DNA of 64,000 nt from Citrus sinensis (lineage: Eukaryota; Streptophyta; Magnoliopsida; Sapindales; Rutaceae), in NCBI RefSeq assembly GCF_022201045.2, contig NC_068556.1, positions 24,533,501 to 24,597,500 on the forward strand, in the 5' to 3' direction. Numbering within the stretch: position 1 is the first letter of the stretch; each line of letters starts with the position of its first letter. The notes below the pieces were generated by a model that was not told the origin of the DNA, did not search any database, and saw only the letters and a program-made list of their open reading frames with translations. This document shows, piece by piece, positions 45,301 to 56,504 of this stretch. Position numbers and translations under genes: made by a program.

Positions 45301-46943
45301 GGATTCAAAGGAACTGTACAGAAGTGGGAACTGACAAGAATAAATTGCGTATCTGGCTATTATGGCCATGAAGAGGTTGGTTTTTCCCTATTGTTAGGAA
45401 ATTTGAACTCTCTGTACAAGTCTTTAGTGATTGCACATGCATAAGAGATTAATTGCTTTCTGGAAAAATAGTTTCGAATATGCCTTTTGTTTTTTGTGAA
45501 GGTTGTAAACGACATTTGCGTCCTATCATCTAGTGGAAGGATAGCATCTTGTGATGGAACTTTACATGTTTGGAATAGCCAAACAGGGAAACTTTTATCA
45601 ATATTTGCCGAACAATCCATGGATTCTTTGCATGGTGGAAGTCCTTCATCTTCTATTTCAAAAATTAATAATGACCAGGTCGGTATGCTGAACTCTAACG
45701 CCTTATCTAGTGGAATATTGTCGACTGCATTCGATGGAAACTTGTACACTTGTCTGCATCATATAGAATGTGTTGAGAGGCTTGTTGTTGGCATTGGAAA
45801 TGGTTCTCTCAGGTTTGTGCTACTGTGATAGAAATAACTCAAATAAGGAATGTCTTAATAGTGAATCTCATTTGGCCTTTTCTTTTTTCTTCATGTGAAA
45901 AGGTTCATCGATATTAACCAGGGTCAAAAGCTTCATTTGTGGAGGGGTGAACCTACTGAATTGGGTTTCCCGTCTCTTGTCTCTGCCATATGCTCATGTG
46001 GGTCAGAAAAAATGCAAGCAGGTGGAGCTGTTGCCTCGCCATCGTGGATTGCAGCTGGATTAAGTTCTGGCCAATGTAGGCTATTTGATGTGAGGAGTGG
46101 AAATGTTATTGCTTCTTGGAGGGCTCATGATGGATATGTGACAAAGGTACGCATAATTTCAAAGAGATAAAATATGTTTTATTTTCTGAATTGGAGTTTC
46201 ATTTTCCTTTTATGTTTCTAGTTGGCTGCACCAGAGGACCATTTGCTTGTTTCCAGTTCCCTTGACAAGACTTTGCGAATTTGGGACTTGAGAAGGTAAT
46301 GCAGAAAGTTTTCTTGAAGATTTGTGTTCTTCTGTTATGTACCATTCCATCTTATTCCTTCAATTGGTTTATTTTCCTGACAGGAATTGGCCGTCACAAC
46401 CAACTGTTTTCAAAGGTCACACAAATGGGATATCTGGCTTCTCTGTCTGGGGGCAGGATGTGATTTCTATCTCCAACAACAAGATTGGACTTTCTTCTTT
46501 ATCCAAATCTGCCGATGAAGTAAGTATTCAAAATTATGCTTCTTCCATGCTTGTTTTGCTAATTAACCTGCATCACGAAAGCCATGAATGTTGTTTCGAA
46601 TATGGGGGCACGGCTGGTAGGAAATCTTTATTTTTCTACAAATTGTGTCTATTATTAAACACAAAATTTGCATCTAAGGTAAATGTACAAACATTGATGC
46701 ACGATCTAATCTCTCTATATTTGCAATGTTGCTACTTAATTTTTCTTTTTAAACAATTTTTTCCTCAGCAACTGTGTAAATACTGTATTGCAGGATGGGC
46801 AGCATCGGCTTGTACCTCAAAAGTTATATATGGCGGATAATGGGGCGAAAAACTTGTCGGTATTGTCAAGCATAAGTATTCTACCCTTCTCGCGATTGTT
46901 TCTAGTTGGAACAGAAGATGGTTATCTAAGACTATGTTGTTAG
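39340..46943 (+). CDS. GFS12: BEACH-pseudokinase-WD40 protein (GFS12-like)
   Basis: Sixteen exons sum to 5037 nt (1678 aa): 39340-39513, 39602-39693, 40091-42217, 42392-42719, 42807-43022, 43165-43237, 43331-43536, 43629-43691, 44269-44477, 44623-44734, 44854-45375, 45502-45812, 45903-46146, 46222-46295, 46384-46519, 46794-46943. The N-terminus is His/Gln-rich. A kinase-like region follows, with SAIAYLHSLGIAHRSVCPSN where an active kinase would have HRDLKPxN. The BEACH domain (about residues 370-565) starts WWRGELSNFEYLLFLNKLAG and includes DLAVPPWAGSPEEFI. The kinase C-lobe then resumes (DIFSIGCLLAELHLRRPLFD, about 740-760). Helical repeats lead to C-terminal WD40 repeats (VAVGQDECTVFTAG, LVSSSLDKTLRIWDLRR). 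Arabidopsis GFS12 acts in vacuolar protein sorting and effector-triggered immunity pathways; I infer the same role. The intron after 42719 starts with GC. Confidence 0.92.
39756..39787. repeat. 8-bp tandem repeat (ACATGGCA)4 in GFS12 intron 2
   Basis: Four perfect copies of ACATGGCA lie within the intron between exons 2 and 3. Confidence 0.9.
42720..42806 (+). other. GFS12: GC-AG intron in GFS12
   Basis: Exon 4 ends ...ATTTTACAG at 42719 and is followed by GCTAGT. The acceptor TTTCAG ends at 42806 and exon 5 reads TTGYSHLKVSLLQDSF in phase. The nearest GT (5 bp downstream) would break the frame. Confidence 0.7.
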
Positions 46944-47630
46944 AAATGCCTTGGTTGTGCAAATACTTCAAAAAAAGAGGGGCAAAGATACTTTTGTTTT
47001 TTGGGTTCCAAAGGTTTAATTTTGTTCAATTTAACTTGTATGTAAGCTCAAGGGGCTTTTCATTGTTCATGTATATGGTTCTTGTATATGCTGAAACTTG
47101 TGCAGTCAGTGCCGCGTTTTGTACATTATAGCAGCTTAAATTCCTCTAGAAAATTATGAGGGAGAGAATTTCTGTCTTTGTTTCTTCATTTTCTTGTAAC
47201 ATCTTGGTGCTTACTCCGGAAGTGCTGTATTACTTTTTCTCAATAACATATTTCAATAAAAATTAATAATGACGAACGACGAAGTTCTCTGATTCACGAA
47301 ATTTAAGAAAGGCAAATATTCTACTTTAATTGTGAATTTCTGAATAATGTAAACAATACTAAATTTTTTTTTTGTTGCCAAATTAACCCCTCTACGTGAG
47401 GCATGTCTGCGCAAGGAGTAATCTTGTAGAAGAGGAAAACAATTTTTTTTTAACTCCGTGACATGGCAGAATGTGGTTGGTGGTGAAGCTGACCCGTCTT
47501 GTAATATACACAGAGAGATGCGCTTTCCTGTTTTACACAAAGGAAAGTAGAAAAAAAGAAAAAAAGAGGAAAAGAGAAATAGCACCGGAAAAACGAAGCT
47601 GAATTGGGTCCATTAAAAGCTTTCTCTGCA
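46944..47630. other. Intergenic region between GFS12 and PAC4
   Basis: This 690-bp gap lies between two tandem plus-strand genes. It should hold the GFS12 3' UTR and the PAC4 promoter and leader. AATAACA/AATAAA-type sequences near 47241-47257 could serve in 3' end formation. No extra gene is seen. Confidence 0.5.
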
Positions 47631-49000
47631 ATGGCTGGTGAAGTTTCAGCTCTAAGTCAACTCGTCGACTCCGTCGAATCCATGAAAGTCGATGAAAAAT
47701 CAAAGCAGCAGAACGCTGCTGCTGCTGCTGATGATGCTAGCGACAATAGCAGCGTGCAAATCACGTGCTTTTCTGACATCGTCAATGACGTCACCCTCCA
47801 TTTCCAGATCATCCGTCTTCGCAATCAGGTACTCACTTAGCCAGAAAATAATTATTTTTAAATAACAATTAATTAATCAATTTCAGTTCTTAGCAGATAT
47901 ATGCGTGGATTGGTTGTGACTCTGCCAAATTAGGACGCGTGTACGCAGCTGCAACTACACGGCCAGTAATTTTCCGCTTTAGAGTTTATCAAATATAGTA
48001 GTAAATTTTAGCAATAGTAATTGGGTGGTGTTGTAATTGATGTACAGCACAATACCGTGAGTGTTACTTCAATAATTGGAGGGGTTTCTGATAATACAGG
48101 CTCCGGCATTGCTCGAAGAATAGGTAAATTATATACTATGGAATTAAACTGTATTAAACTACATGTTCTTTTAGCTCTGTTTGAACCACAAGTTCTTTTA
48201 GCTATATATATGTCTGCTTTTTGTTAAAATATTGTAACTTGTCAAGCATTGCTTTAAAGGTAAGAATTTACTCAACACTTTGTGCAAAGGTTTTCATAAT
48301 TAATACATTGTTATCCTTTTTATTTTCTGGGGGTGTGTGCGTGTGCATGGAGTCCTTATCTTAAAACAGATGTTCACATCTTTGTAAAATGCTGAGGAGC
48401 TAGAAAACAGAAAAACATGCATGGGAGTCTGTGTTTTTTGTCTTTTAGCTCTGCCCACAGGTTAGACAGATGCAGAAGCTGTTATGCGCATGCGCGTGTG
48501 TATATGTATATATATGAAAAATTTTCCAGTCCGGATTTTAATCCGCAACGAGTTAACAACAGTATGAACATACTTATACAATGTTGTAAAAGTATGTTCA
48601 CACTGTGACAATTTGTCCTGGTCCTTAATAAAGTCCAAGATCCTAGATATATGTGTGTATATTTATATTTACGTATGTATGTATGTATATTATCTTGTTG
48701 ATATGAGCTGATTAGATGTTCATGGCAGTGTTGAAGACTGGTCTCAATGTAATTTTGGCTTGCAATATCCCAAAGGATAGTCTGATGCTTGAGGTTTGGT
48801 TTCATTATATCTAAATTTATTTTTCGGTTTTCAACTGGAACAACTGTTTGGTTTTGGCTGTTTTTCGGTTGCATTTTCTTTTGTTTTTGCTTGTATGATT
48901 CTTTTTATTTTTTTTGTTTATTGGGTTTTAGGCAAATGCAGAGAAGAAGTTGGTGGAGAAGCTAATTGATTTGGGCTATACAAGGCCAAAAGCTTCATAG
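47631..49000 (+). CDS. PAC4: Proteasome assembly chaperone 4
   Basis: Five exons, 47631-47828, 47897-47965, 48048-48123, 48729-48793 and 48932-49000, sum to 477 nt (158 aa). After a variable N-terminus with an Ala run (a GCT repeat near 47715-47733) comes the PAC4 fold: CFSDIVNDVTLHFQIIRLRNQ, IYAWIGCDSAKLGRVYAA, NTVSVTSIIGG, GSGIARRI, VLKTGLNVILACNIPKDS, and the C-terminal helix AEKKLVEKLIDLGY. Family knowledge: PAC3-PAC4 heterodimers guide alpha-ring assembly of the 20S proteasome in the cytosol. The start at 47631 is the first ATG; upstream the frame is open only from a TTG. Arabidopsis At1g48170 is the counterpart from memory and lies next to SRP19 (At1g48160) there, while here GFS12 lies between them. 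Confidence 0.88.
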
Positions 49001-50110
49001 CTTAGATGGATTGTGATTTCTACTGGTTGATGTGGTGTTGTGATTCATGCTGCAGTTTGACGCATGGAATTGATCAAGGGTTTCCATTCCAAATGTTACT
49101 GATAGATTGATACTAAAGACTTTCCCCCTCAAGAAGTTGATATATTGTGGTTTAATGATTGAATCTTCTGTAGCTCTAGCTGTTGCCTTTTTTTAGAAGC
49201 TGTCTTGTGATGTAATTTCCTCCTATCATCAGAATGATGAGAATTTTAAGTTTCACTTGTGCGTTTTCATTGCATTTGTTCCCTTCATTTTTATGAGAAC
49301 TGAGCATGGTGCAATTTTCTGTTTATGATTGATATGAGTTTCAAATGACTTGTGCAATTAATTAGAACGCCTCTTCTCTCTCTCTCTCTCTTGGAGATGA
49401 GGGTGGAAAGCTGAAATTTGGATCAGTGACACTAGATGATTAGAATGGCCCAAATTTAAGTCTAAACCTGATCTTTCACCATACCAAACTTTTTCATGAT
49501 CAATCCACTATATGCATGCCATGGATTCCTGTTTTGGGCTCAAAATGTCACTGTAAATTGTTGTTTGATTCTGGTGGAGTGTCCTTTTATCGGCTGTTTG
49601 AGATGGAATATTGTGCAGGGGAAAGAAACACGGTCTGTTTACAAGCCTCATAATAGTAACTTATTTCATTTAGAAATAATATGAAGTTGTTCACATCAGG
49701 AAGAATAGATTATTCAAGGATCAAGAGGCAATCCTCTTAGGTAAAAAGTACAGTTTTATGTTTAAAAGAATCTATTGAGTTTGGGATATACAATGCTTTC
49801 TTTTGTTGCTTTTAGATAACTACAGAGCTGATTGGGTACCTGTATTTTTAACTTTAAGTTGATCTCTTACCTCATGCTGCCATCAGCAGTGTCTTTGATG
49901 TCCAAGATAGTATGTTCCTCTCTGTAGATAACTACAGAGCTGATTGTGGAGAATTGTTGCCATCGGCTGTGTCTTTGATGTCCAAGATAGTATGTTCCTC
50001 TCTTTCTTTCTCCCTCTCCCTTCTTGTGTGTGCGTGTGTGTTTGTGTATCTCATCTCTTACCTCATGTTATTCTTGCTGGGAATAAATACTGGTACTAAT
50101 ATTTCTCCTG
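49001..50110. other. PAC4 downstream region with local duplication
   Basis: It holds the PAC4 3' UTR, a (CT)n microsatellite at 49375-49392, and an imperfect direct duplication. AGATAACTACAGAGCTGATT occurs at about 49816 and 49925, and TGTCTTTGATGTCCAAGATA occurs at about 49890 and 49970. The duplication lies just upstream of the MATH pseudogene and may be its former leader. Confidence 0.5.
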
Positions 50111-50126
50111 CCGGGAATTTAAAGAT

Positions 50127-50995
50127 CCATATCAGATGCACGTCCCATGTATTATATAATGAAACTACTTTTATTTTCATTATTTTCAAAGAATGGAGTG
50201 GAGAAATATGAATCAGGGGAGTTTAAAGCTGAAGGCTACAAAGAATGGTATGTTTTCTTTCCCTTGAACCATTTCATTGCCTATCAAGTCTCTTCCCAAA
50301 AATCCTCTGATTGTGGTTGCCTCTCTAAGTGTGCAACAGCTGCATTTGATTTTGGGCTTAGCCTATTCATTACTGAGATTTTCATCTTGTTTACCAACAC
50401 CATTAGCCAATTTTGTTCATGCTTGCAGGAAACTAGTTCTCTACCCAAACAGAAATAAAAGCAAGAGTGAGGAAGAGAACATTTGTCTCTACTTAGCAAT
50501 GACATACATTAGGTCCCTCCCTCTTGGTTGGGAAGTTTATGTGGTTTTCCTGTTAGTCTTGCTTGTTCAGAACAAGGGCAAGAACTTGATTGTCCAAGGT
50601 TGTTATTTTCACAATTTAGTAACAAGCCAATACTGTTTTGTAAAGCACGTGCGTCTTATTTGTTATTCAGTCTCTTGTCTGGCCCAGATGCCCTGGGAAA
50701 GGGAAGATGGTTTAACCAATTGAAGCTTGAATGAGGTTTTGGTCAGTTTATCCTGCTTAAAGCGTTTAACAACTCTTGTAATGGAATGCTTGTGGAAGAC
50801 ACGGGTTTGGAGCAGAGGCCTTTGTTAATAAAGAAAGAAGCTCGGGCAAATTAACTCTGAATGAGTTTTCAATGCCTCAAGTGACACTTCAGGTTGGTCC
50901 AGATTTTTTTCATTTGGTTGTATCTTTCAGCCACCGGTTTCCTAGCGAAGGATGTGTGTTCGGAGGTGACTGTGCTTGGAATTGCCTAAGAACTG
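50127..50995 (+). pseudogene. Degenerate MATH-domain gene copy
   Basis: Pieces matching the intact copies downstream are readable in order. An exon-2 piece contains NGVEKYESGEFKAEGYKEW (about 50190-50247). An exon-3 piece runs from KLVLYPNRNKSK to LPLGWEVYVVFLLVL (about 50430-50599). An exon-4 piece contains FNQLKLE, then a stop, then FGQFILLKAFNNSCNG (about 50690-50860). Finally there is a scrap of exon 6 (GWSRFFSF and KDVCSEVTVLGIA, about 50893-50990). Exon 5 and two introns are missing and at least one stop plus frame breaks are present. It is the oldest, most decayed member of the MATH array and is not expected to make a protein. Confidence 0.75.
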
Positions 50996-52437
50996 TAACA
51001 AGACTTTATTGTAAGAAAATTGGGATTTAAATTTCTGCTATTTTTCTGATATTTGAATGAAATTACTGGATTTGTCAGTGATCCTTATTTAAGTTCATAT
51101 TATTATTAAAAGAGTGAGACTATTGGCAACTTAAAATAACACTATCACTAATAACACCCACGCATTAATTCCATAAATCACCTTGCCTATTTCTTCCCAT
51201 TGAATGCCGAAAAAACTTTATGGACTGATAATAAAAGACCGTAAAATTATCCAATTTAGTGTATTATTATATAGATTTTCGATCAAAAGATAGGTGCTCT
51301 AGACTCTCCAACGGCGTGTGCGTATCTACAATGGAAAAAATTTCTTATGAACTTCCCAACAAAAATAAAACTTAAATAATTTGTTTCTTCTAAAATTATT
51401 TGTATAACAATCCTTAATTTAGGATTTCAAGAAAAGAATTCACTGTAAGTTTGCCGCAAAAATGCAGGCAGAAAGCAACGGTAACAATAAAGGGTATAAA
51501 AAGAAATCTGCAGTTTGATTTGGGAAAGAGAGATTGATTTTTTTTTTTTCATTTTATTAGAGGTTAAATTGTAAACACATAAGAGTTGTTTTATAAGGAT
51601 TTTGAAGGGGTGCTAATGGCACCGCTCTCATTAAAAACATCTCCTTTTTCAACCTCTTTTTCGCAAAATAAAAATGTTTGACGCTTGAACTTGGGACAGT
51701 TATAAAAATATCTTATAATATTACACGTGTCATAACATAATTTACTTATTATATGACCGACATAATACTTCAAAAATATACTAAAATTTCTCATTTTCTT
51801 AAAACTGAGGTAGGAAGATTGTTTTTTCCCCGTAGAAATTCATTATTTAGAAAGTCGAATTGAGGGATTGCAGTTTATATCTATTGTGAAATAAAATCAT
51901 TTGTTGTCAAATATGCATGCGAGTGATTGATAAGTATCAACGGCCAACACAAAAGTGATCACTTGCTCGATACTTTAGCTACTGTCCTTTCATTAAGCAT
52001 GATCATTTAATAAAATCATTTAATGCCTAGTTGAAATGGTTTGCAGTAGCTACAGAACACAGGCTTTTTCCTTTGTGCGGCCTTTTTTTTTTTCTTCGTA
52101 TGATCAGAAGGTTACTGAATGAAAGAGAATCTTTGTTTAAGTTACGTGCAAATTCAGTTTGCTGCCTTGTTCAGTTTATGATTAATGTAAGTTTGGAAAA
52201 GTATATGCCATGCCTCAAAACCTTCTTTGTTTAAGCTTGTCCGCACCAGAAAGATTAGAATGGATGCTTACTCTCTTTTCAAAAAGCCATCCAAGCAGAG
52301 CAAACACTTATTGTGTGATCCTTAAAACACTATCAAGTTTGGAATATTCATTTAATCTTGTTCCTTATAAATGCACTACAAAGCTGATTTCTTTCACCTG
52401 TATCGCTACAAACAATTCTGTCAGGAATTTTGTTGCC
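50996..52437. other. Intergenic region; left arm of the tandem-duplicated segment
   Basis: From about 51341 onward this DNA is repeated at about 58031-59566, so it belongs to the ~5-kb duplicated MATH-SWEET unit. It includes the likely MATH-A promoter and 5' leader. The leader contains TGTCAGGAATTTTGTTGCC just before the start codon, also present in copy B. Confidence 0.7.
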
Positions 52438-54228
52438 ATGGGTGACGAAATAGATGGTATGATATCCTCTTTTGTTGCCTCCTGTCTGTTTATGTGTGTA
52501 TTCATGTATTCATATAAGTACTTTATATATATATATATAGATATAGATATATATCAAGAACATATAAGCACTTAGATCACCATTGCAGGGTTCACAAGAT
52601 CAGTTTCGGAAGCGCCACCAACTCATTACACAGTCAAAATACAATCTTTTTCTTTGCTTTTGAAAAATTCAGTGGAGAAATATGAAACCGGGGATTTTGA
52701 AGCTGGAGGCTACAAATGGTACATTATTATTATTTTTTAATTAACATGAACCAAAGCACATGTTCATTTTTCAAACTCCATTGACTTGCGTGATTTCAGG
52801 AAATTGGTTATGTACCCTGCTGGAAATAAAAGCAAGAACGTGAAAGAACACATTTCTGTCTACCTGGCAATGGAAAACACAAGCTCACTCCAGCATGGTT
52901 GGGAGGTCTATGCAGTTTTCAGATTGTTTTTGCTTGATCAAGACAAGGACAACTTCTTGATACTTCAAGGTTATTATAATTTGCTATTGAATATAATACA
53001 CAACTAATAGACCTATTGCAATTTTCCAAACAAGTCCATTTGGTATTGGTCTTACTAACTCTTAAGAAGAGTTTCCATCTTCGTTCTTGTTAAAACTTTA
53101 CTTTGGCGCAACTTAGTGGGCAAGTTCAATAATTTTAATCTTATCTTATCTCACTCAAACTCGAATATTTAAATGCCTTTCTTTTGTTTCCTCAAAAATC
53201 ACGTTCCTTCTCCTAATTTTTATCTCATTCGTCATGCCTTAGATGCCATGGGAGCCGAAAGGCGGTTTCATAGGTTAAAGCGTGAATGGGGATTTGATGA
53301 ATTTATCCCCATTAAAGCTTTTAATGATGCTTCTAATGGATTCCTCTTGGAGGACACGTGTGTGTTTGGAGCAGAAGTATTTGTTAGTAAAGAAAGAAGC
53401 ACAGGTAAAGGAGAGTGCTTATCAATGATCAAAGATGCACCCAGTATTAAGCATGTCTGGAGGATCGAAAACTTCTCAAAGTTACGCTCAGAATGTTGCG
53501 ACTCACAAGTATTCAGTTCTGGAGACCAGAAATGGTATCAGAGATAAGATCTCCTTTAACTTTCTCCTACCTATGAATTCATTTCTATAAGAATTTTCAA
53601 GTGCAGATATTCTGCGTTTTCTTTTAAAACTTGTTTGGTATCCGTAAAAAGATTTACTAAAAAAATGCAGTGATTATGCAACTCCTAAATTGTTGTTTGT
53701 TGCAGGCAGATACAACTATATCCTAAGGGACGGCGCCATGGAACCGGCACTCATCTAGCTGTGTACTTGGCTCTGGCAGATTCAACAACTCTCACTCCAG
53801 GTTCCAAAATTTATGCCGAGTTCACTTTGCGACTCCTGGATCAGGCGCAGGCCCGGCACATAGCTGGTAAAGGTAATAAGCAATCAATAAACTTGTATCT
53901 TTATTACAACACATGCCGTCTTTCTAAGGGGAAAATTTAAAATTGAGATGCCGTGACTTTTAATCCACTAAAGCTGTCAGGCATAAGCGAATTATTGTGA
54001 TCGGTAAACATGAACAATTAAATATTATAAGCAAAAAATGAGCAGTGCTAATTAATTCTATTTGGTGTTTCAGCTGATTTCTGGTTCAGTGCCTCGAACC
54101 CAGAAAGTGGGTGGGCAAGATATGTTTCATTCACTTACTTCAATAAGCCAGGCAATGGCTGCCTAGTAAAAGATGTGTGCTTGGTGGAAGCAGAAGTGAC
54201 TGTCCATGGAATTTCCAATGCTCTGTAA
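52438..54228 (+). CDS. Two-MATH-domain (TRAF-like) protein, copy A
   Basis: Six exons, 52438-52456, 52589-52718, 52800-52969, 53243-53534, 53706-53872 and 54074-54228, sum to 933 nt (310 aa). Two MATH/TRAF-like domains lie head to tail. The first covers about residues 15-150 ([68 protein letters not shown]). The second covers about 175-305 ([43 protein letters not shown]). No BTB, protease or other domain follows. Plant MATH-only proteins are a large, fast-expanding family of uncertain function; roles in protein-interaction scaffolding are inferred. The gene faces a SWEET pseudogene and is duplicated as MATH-B. The frame is intact. Confidence 0.88.
52521..52552. repeat. (TA)n/(GATA) microsatellite in MATH-A intron 1
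   Basis: TATATATATA followed by GATATAGATATATA lies in the first intron. The matching intron of copy B has a shorter run, so the tract has changed since the duplication. Confidence 0.8.
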
Positions 54229-54622
54229 TAAGTATTTGATTACTTGCTTGTAAAACATTTTATTCGTTATTGACCGTGACTTATAAATGGTATTTCATTA
54301 TCATCCTGGGCCATATTAAGTTATATAAGAGTAGATAAATCTGAATAACAAACACCCATAAATCTGAATTAATTGTGCGAGTTAAGAAAAGAAAGGAAAA
54401 AACAAGCACAGAGACTCTGTTTCTCTATGGAGAGTAAATAGTGCAATCAAGCTTACTTTAGAGGTCACTCTTATATATCTGATTAAACAAAAATTCTCTC
54501 TACAAAATGCATAACTAAATCAAGTTTTGTTGGTGTGTTGATAATACTAAAAGCACACTTAGAAAAAAAATAAAAAATTGTATGCTCTTCAAAACTACAA
54601 ATTAGTTAGGCATGCAATCGGT

Positions 54623-54891
54623 TTAGGCCATGGCTGCACCAAGGAGCTGAACTTCAGTTGGCTTTGGCTTAACAAAGTCATCACCATGTCCCTTTTTGGG
54701 AGTGGATTTTAGTAGCATGCATCTATAACGAGTTGTATGAAACCTAGAATTGCTCCAAGACCATTGCTAACCTGCCAGCAAAAAGACAATTTACTTATTA
54801 AGGCTCTAGCATGCAGGATTCCGATTAATAAATTTGTGCACAAGGAATTGAAGTTTAATTACCAGCATGTATATGTCTAACTTGATGAGAG
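54623..54891 (-). pseudogene. SWEET sugar transporter copy A, 3' part (broken)
   Basis: The minus strand carries the last exon (54771-54623) and the start of the preceding exon (54863-54891), matching SWEET-B closely. In the last exon a one-base deletion changes the TACTATAAATC of copy B to TACTAAAATC, which creates an immediate stop after VIDACY. The preceding exon is cut at 54891, where retroelement DNA begins. A further exon scrap lies on the other side of that DNA (57922-57976). The gene cannot produce a transporter. Confidence 0.85.
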
Positions 54892-55539
54892 GTTTCGAGC
54901 CCATGCAGCAATCCCACATCCCATACTACGAGAGTAAGCCTAGTGGAAGTGGCACAATATCGACTGGTTTCGCCCTGCCTTGGGCTCATTAGGAGAACGG
55001 CTCCAGTTCTCAACCAGTGTGTGTAGGGCTTCGCCTAAATCCCCCTTCAATGTTAAGTCCTCGACTAGCGACAAGCTCCCCAAACTCAACCAGGTCGGCC
55101 TGCCTGAACTCCAAGGAATCTAGGACCATTGTATTCCCCACACGCACGCCTCTGAAGCACGTCTCAAACAATTAGTACAACCCTTGTCGATACTAGCGTA
55201 CAAGCGCATATCTTGGGTGTCACGATTGCGGTTCGTGACATTCACGTTCTCGTGCCTGAAAAGTACGCCTCACAAATGTGCACTTCCTTGTGAAAACGTG
55301 AAGATCAGCTTGCCAATCTCACCCATGAACTCCCTGCCTACTCGTCTTCGATCCTGCGAGAGGACCCGCGTGCAGACACTACCGACCTTAGTGCGAACAC
55401 TTGGGGGTGTGAGAACCCGCTTGTTCGTCCCACTTGTCGACCCTTGCGCCCAAAAGGGTGGGGACCTGCGTGGTGCGACATTAGAGCGCTTGGCGAGCTC
55501 GCAACGAGGGCAAGCGAACACTCTCCGAGGTGAGTTTCG

Positions 55540-56400
55540 ATCCTTCCATGATAAGTTGTTAAAGCTTCGTAGCTTTGTTCAGGATGAACTACACGCTGTT
55601 CGTGTGGAAGTGGATGAAGTACGCTCGGATTGGGCATGGCACAAGTGCACACTCTCCGCTAGTCCAGCTTTCGCAAGTACGAATGATGCGTGACGCATTG
55701 ACATGCCAAGCCCGACACCTATGATGGCTCACTCAACATCACAATCGTGGACAATTTCCTCTTTGGGCTAGATCAATACTTCGATATCATGGGTATACGA
55801 GACGAGACATCGAAAGTGGGCACCATACCCACTTATCTTTGAGGCGCTGCACAATTATGGTGGTGTTGAAAGCATAACGAGATGGGCAAAGACATTTGCA
55901 CCATCGATACTTGGGCCGACTTCAAGCAAGAACTCTGAAAGCAGTTCGCCCCAAGCAATGCGGAAAAGAAAGCGCTAGCGCACCTACGTCATCTTAAACA
56001 ATTGGGTAGTATTCAAGACTACATCAACGAATTCACTACCCTCATGCTCGAGATAAGCGATATGTTCAACAAGAACTCACTCTTCTACTTCCAAGACGGC
56101 CTCAAGGATTGGGCTAAGATCGAACTTAATAAGCGGGGTGTTTTTAAACACTTGACGACGCCATCGCCATAGCGGAGTCGCTCACTGAATACTCCACCCA
56201 ATCCAAGGATAAAAAGGCCAACATAGGCAAAGGTGTAGGAGAGAGACGCAAAGATAAGGGCAACAATCGCAAAAATTAGGGGCAGAAAAAACCTCCTAGC
56301 AACAAGAGCGCGCAAGGTAATTCGAAGGGCAAAAAGGAGGCGCCAAAGCCGCGAAGCCCATGCTTCATATGTTACGGCCTCATTGGGTACACGACTATCC
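55540..56400 (+). pseudogene. Decayed gag region of the Ty3/gypsy fragment
   Basis: Across two or three frames the retrotransposon gag pattern is readable: DQYFDIMGI, TYL then a stop and GAAQLWW, TWADFKQEL, LRHLKQLGSIQDYINEFTTL, then a basic stretch and a zinc-knuckle-like CFICYG. Stops and at least one frame change interrupt it. Gag would form the nucleocapsid of the retroelement. Confidence 0.7.
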
Positions 56401-56504
56401 TCAAGAGCAACCCCACAATGTCCACGGAAGAACCCCAACTCAGCATGGGTTCTCTCTAATGTTTTGGCGCACCCAATCACCAACAGTCCACATTCACTAA
56501 AAAA

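Noticed and set aside
53173-53242. ATG at 53173 as an independent start for a MATH gene.
   Set aside because: The segment before 53243 is intron. The upstream exons 52438-52969 splice in phase and complete the first MATH domain.
55184-55539. Arg/Cys-rich protein in the retroelement leader.
   Set aside because: It does not match gag or any host domain. Opposite-strand frames of similar length exist there, as expected of GC-rich DNA.
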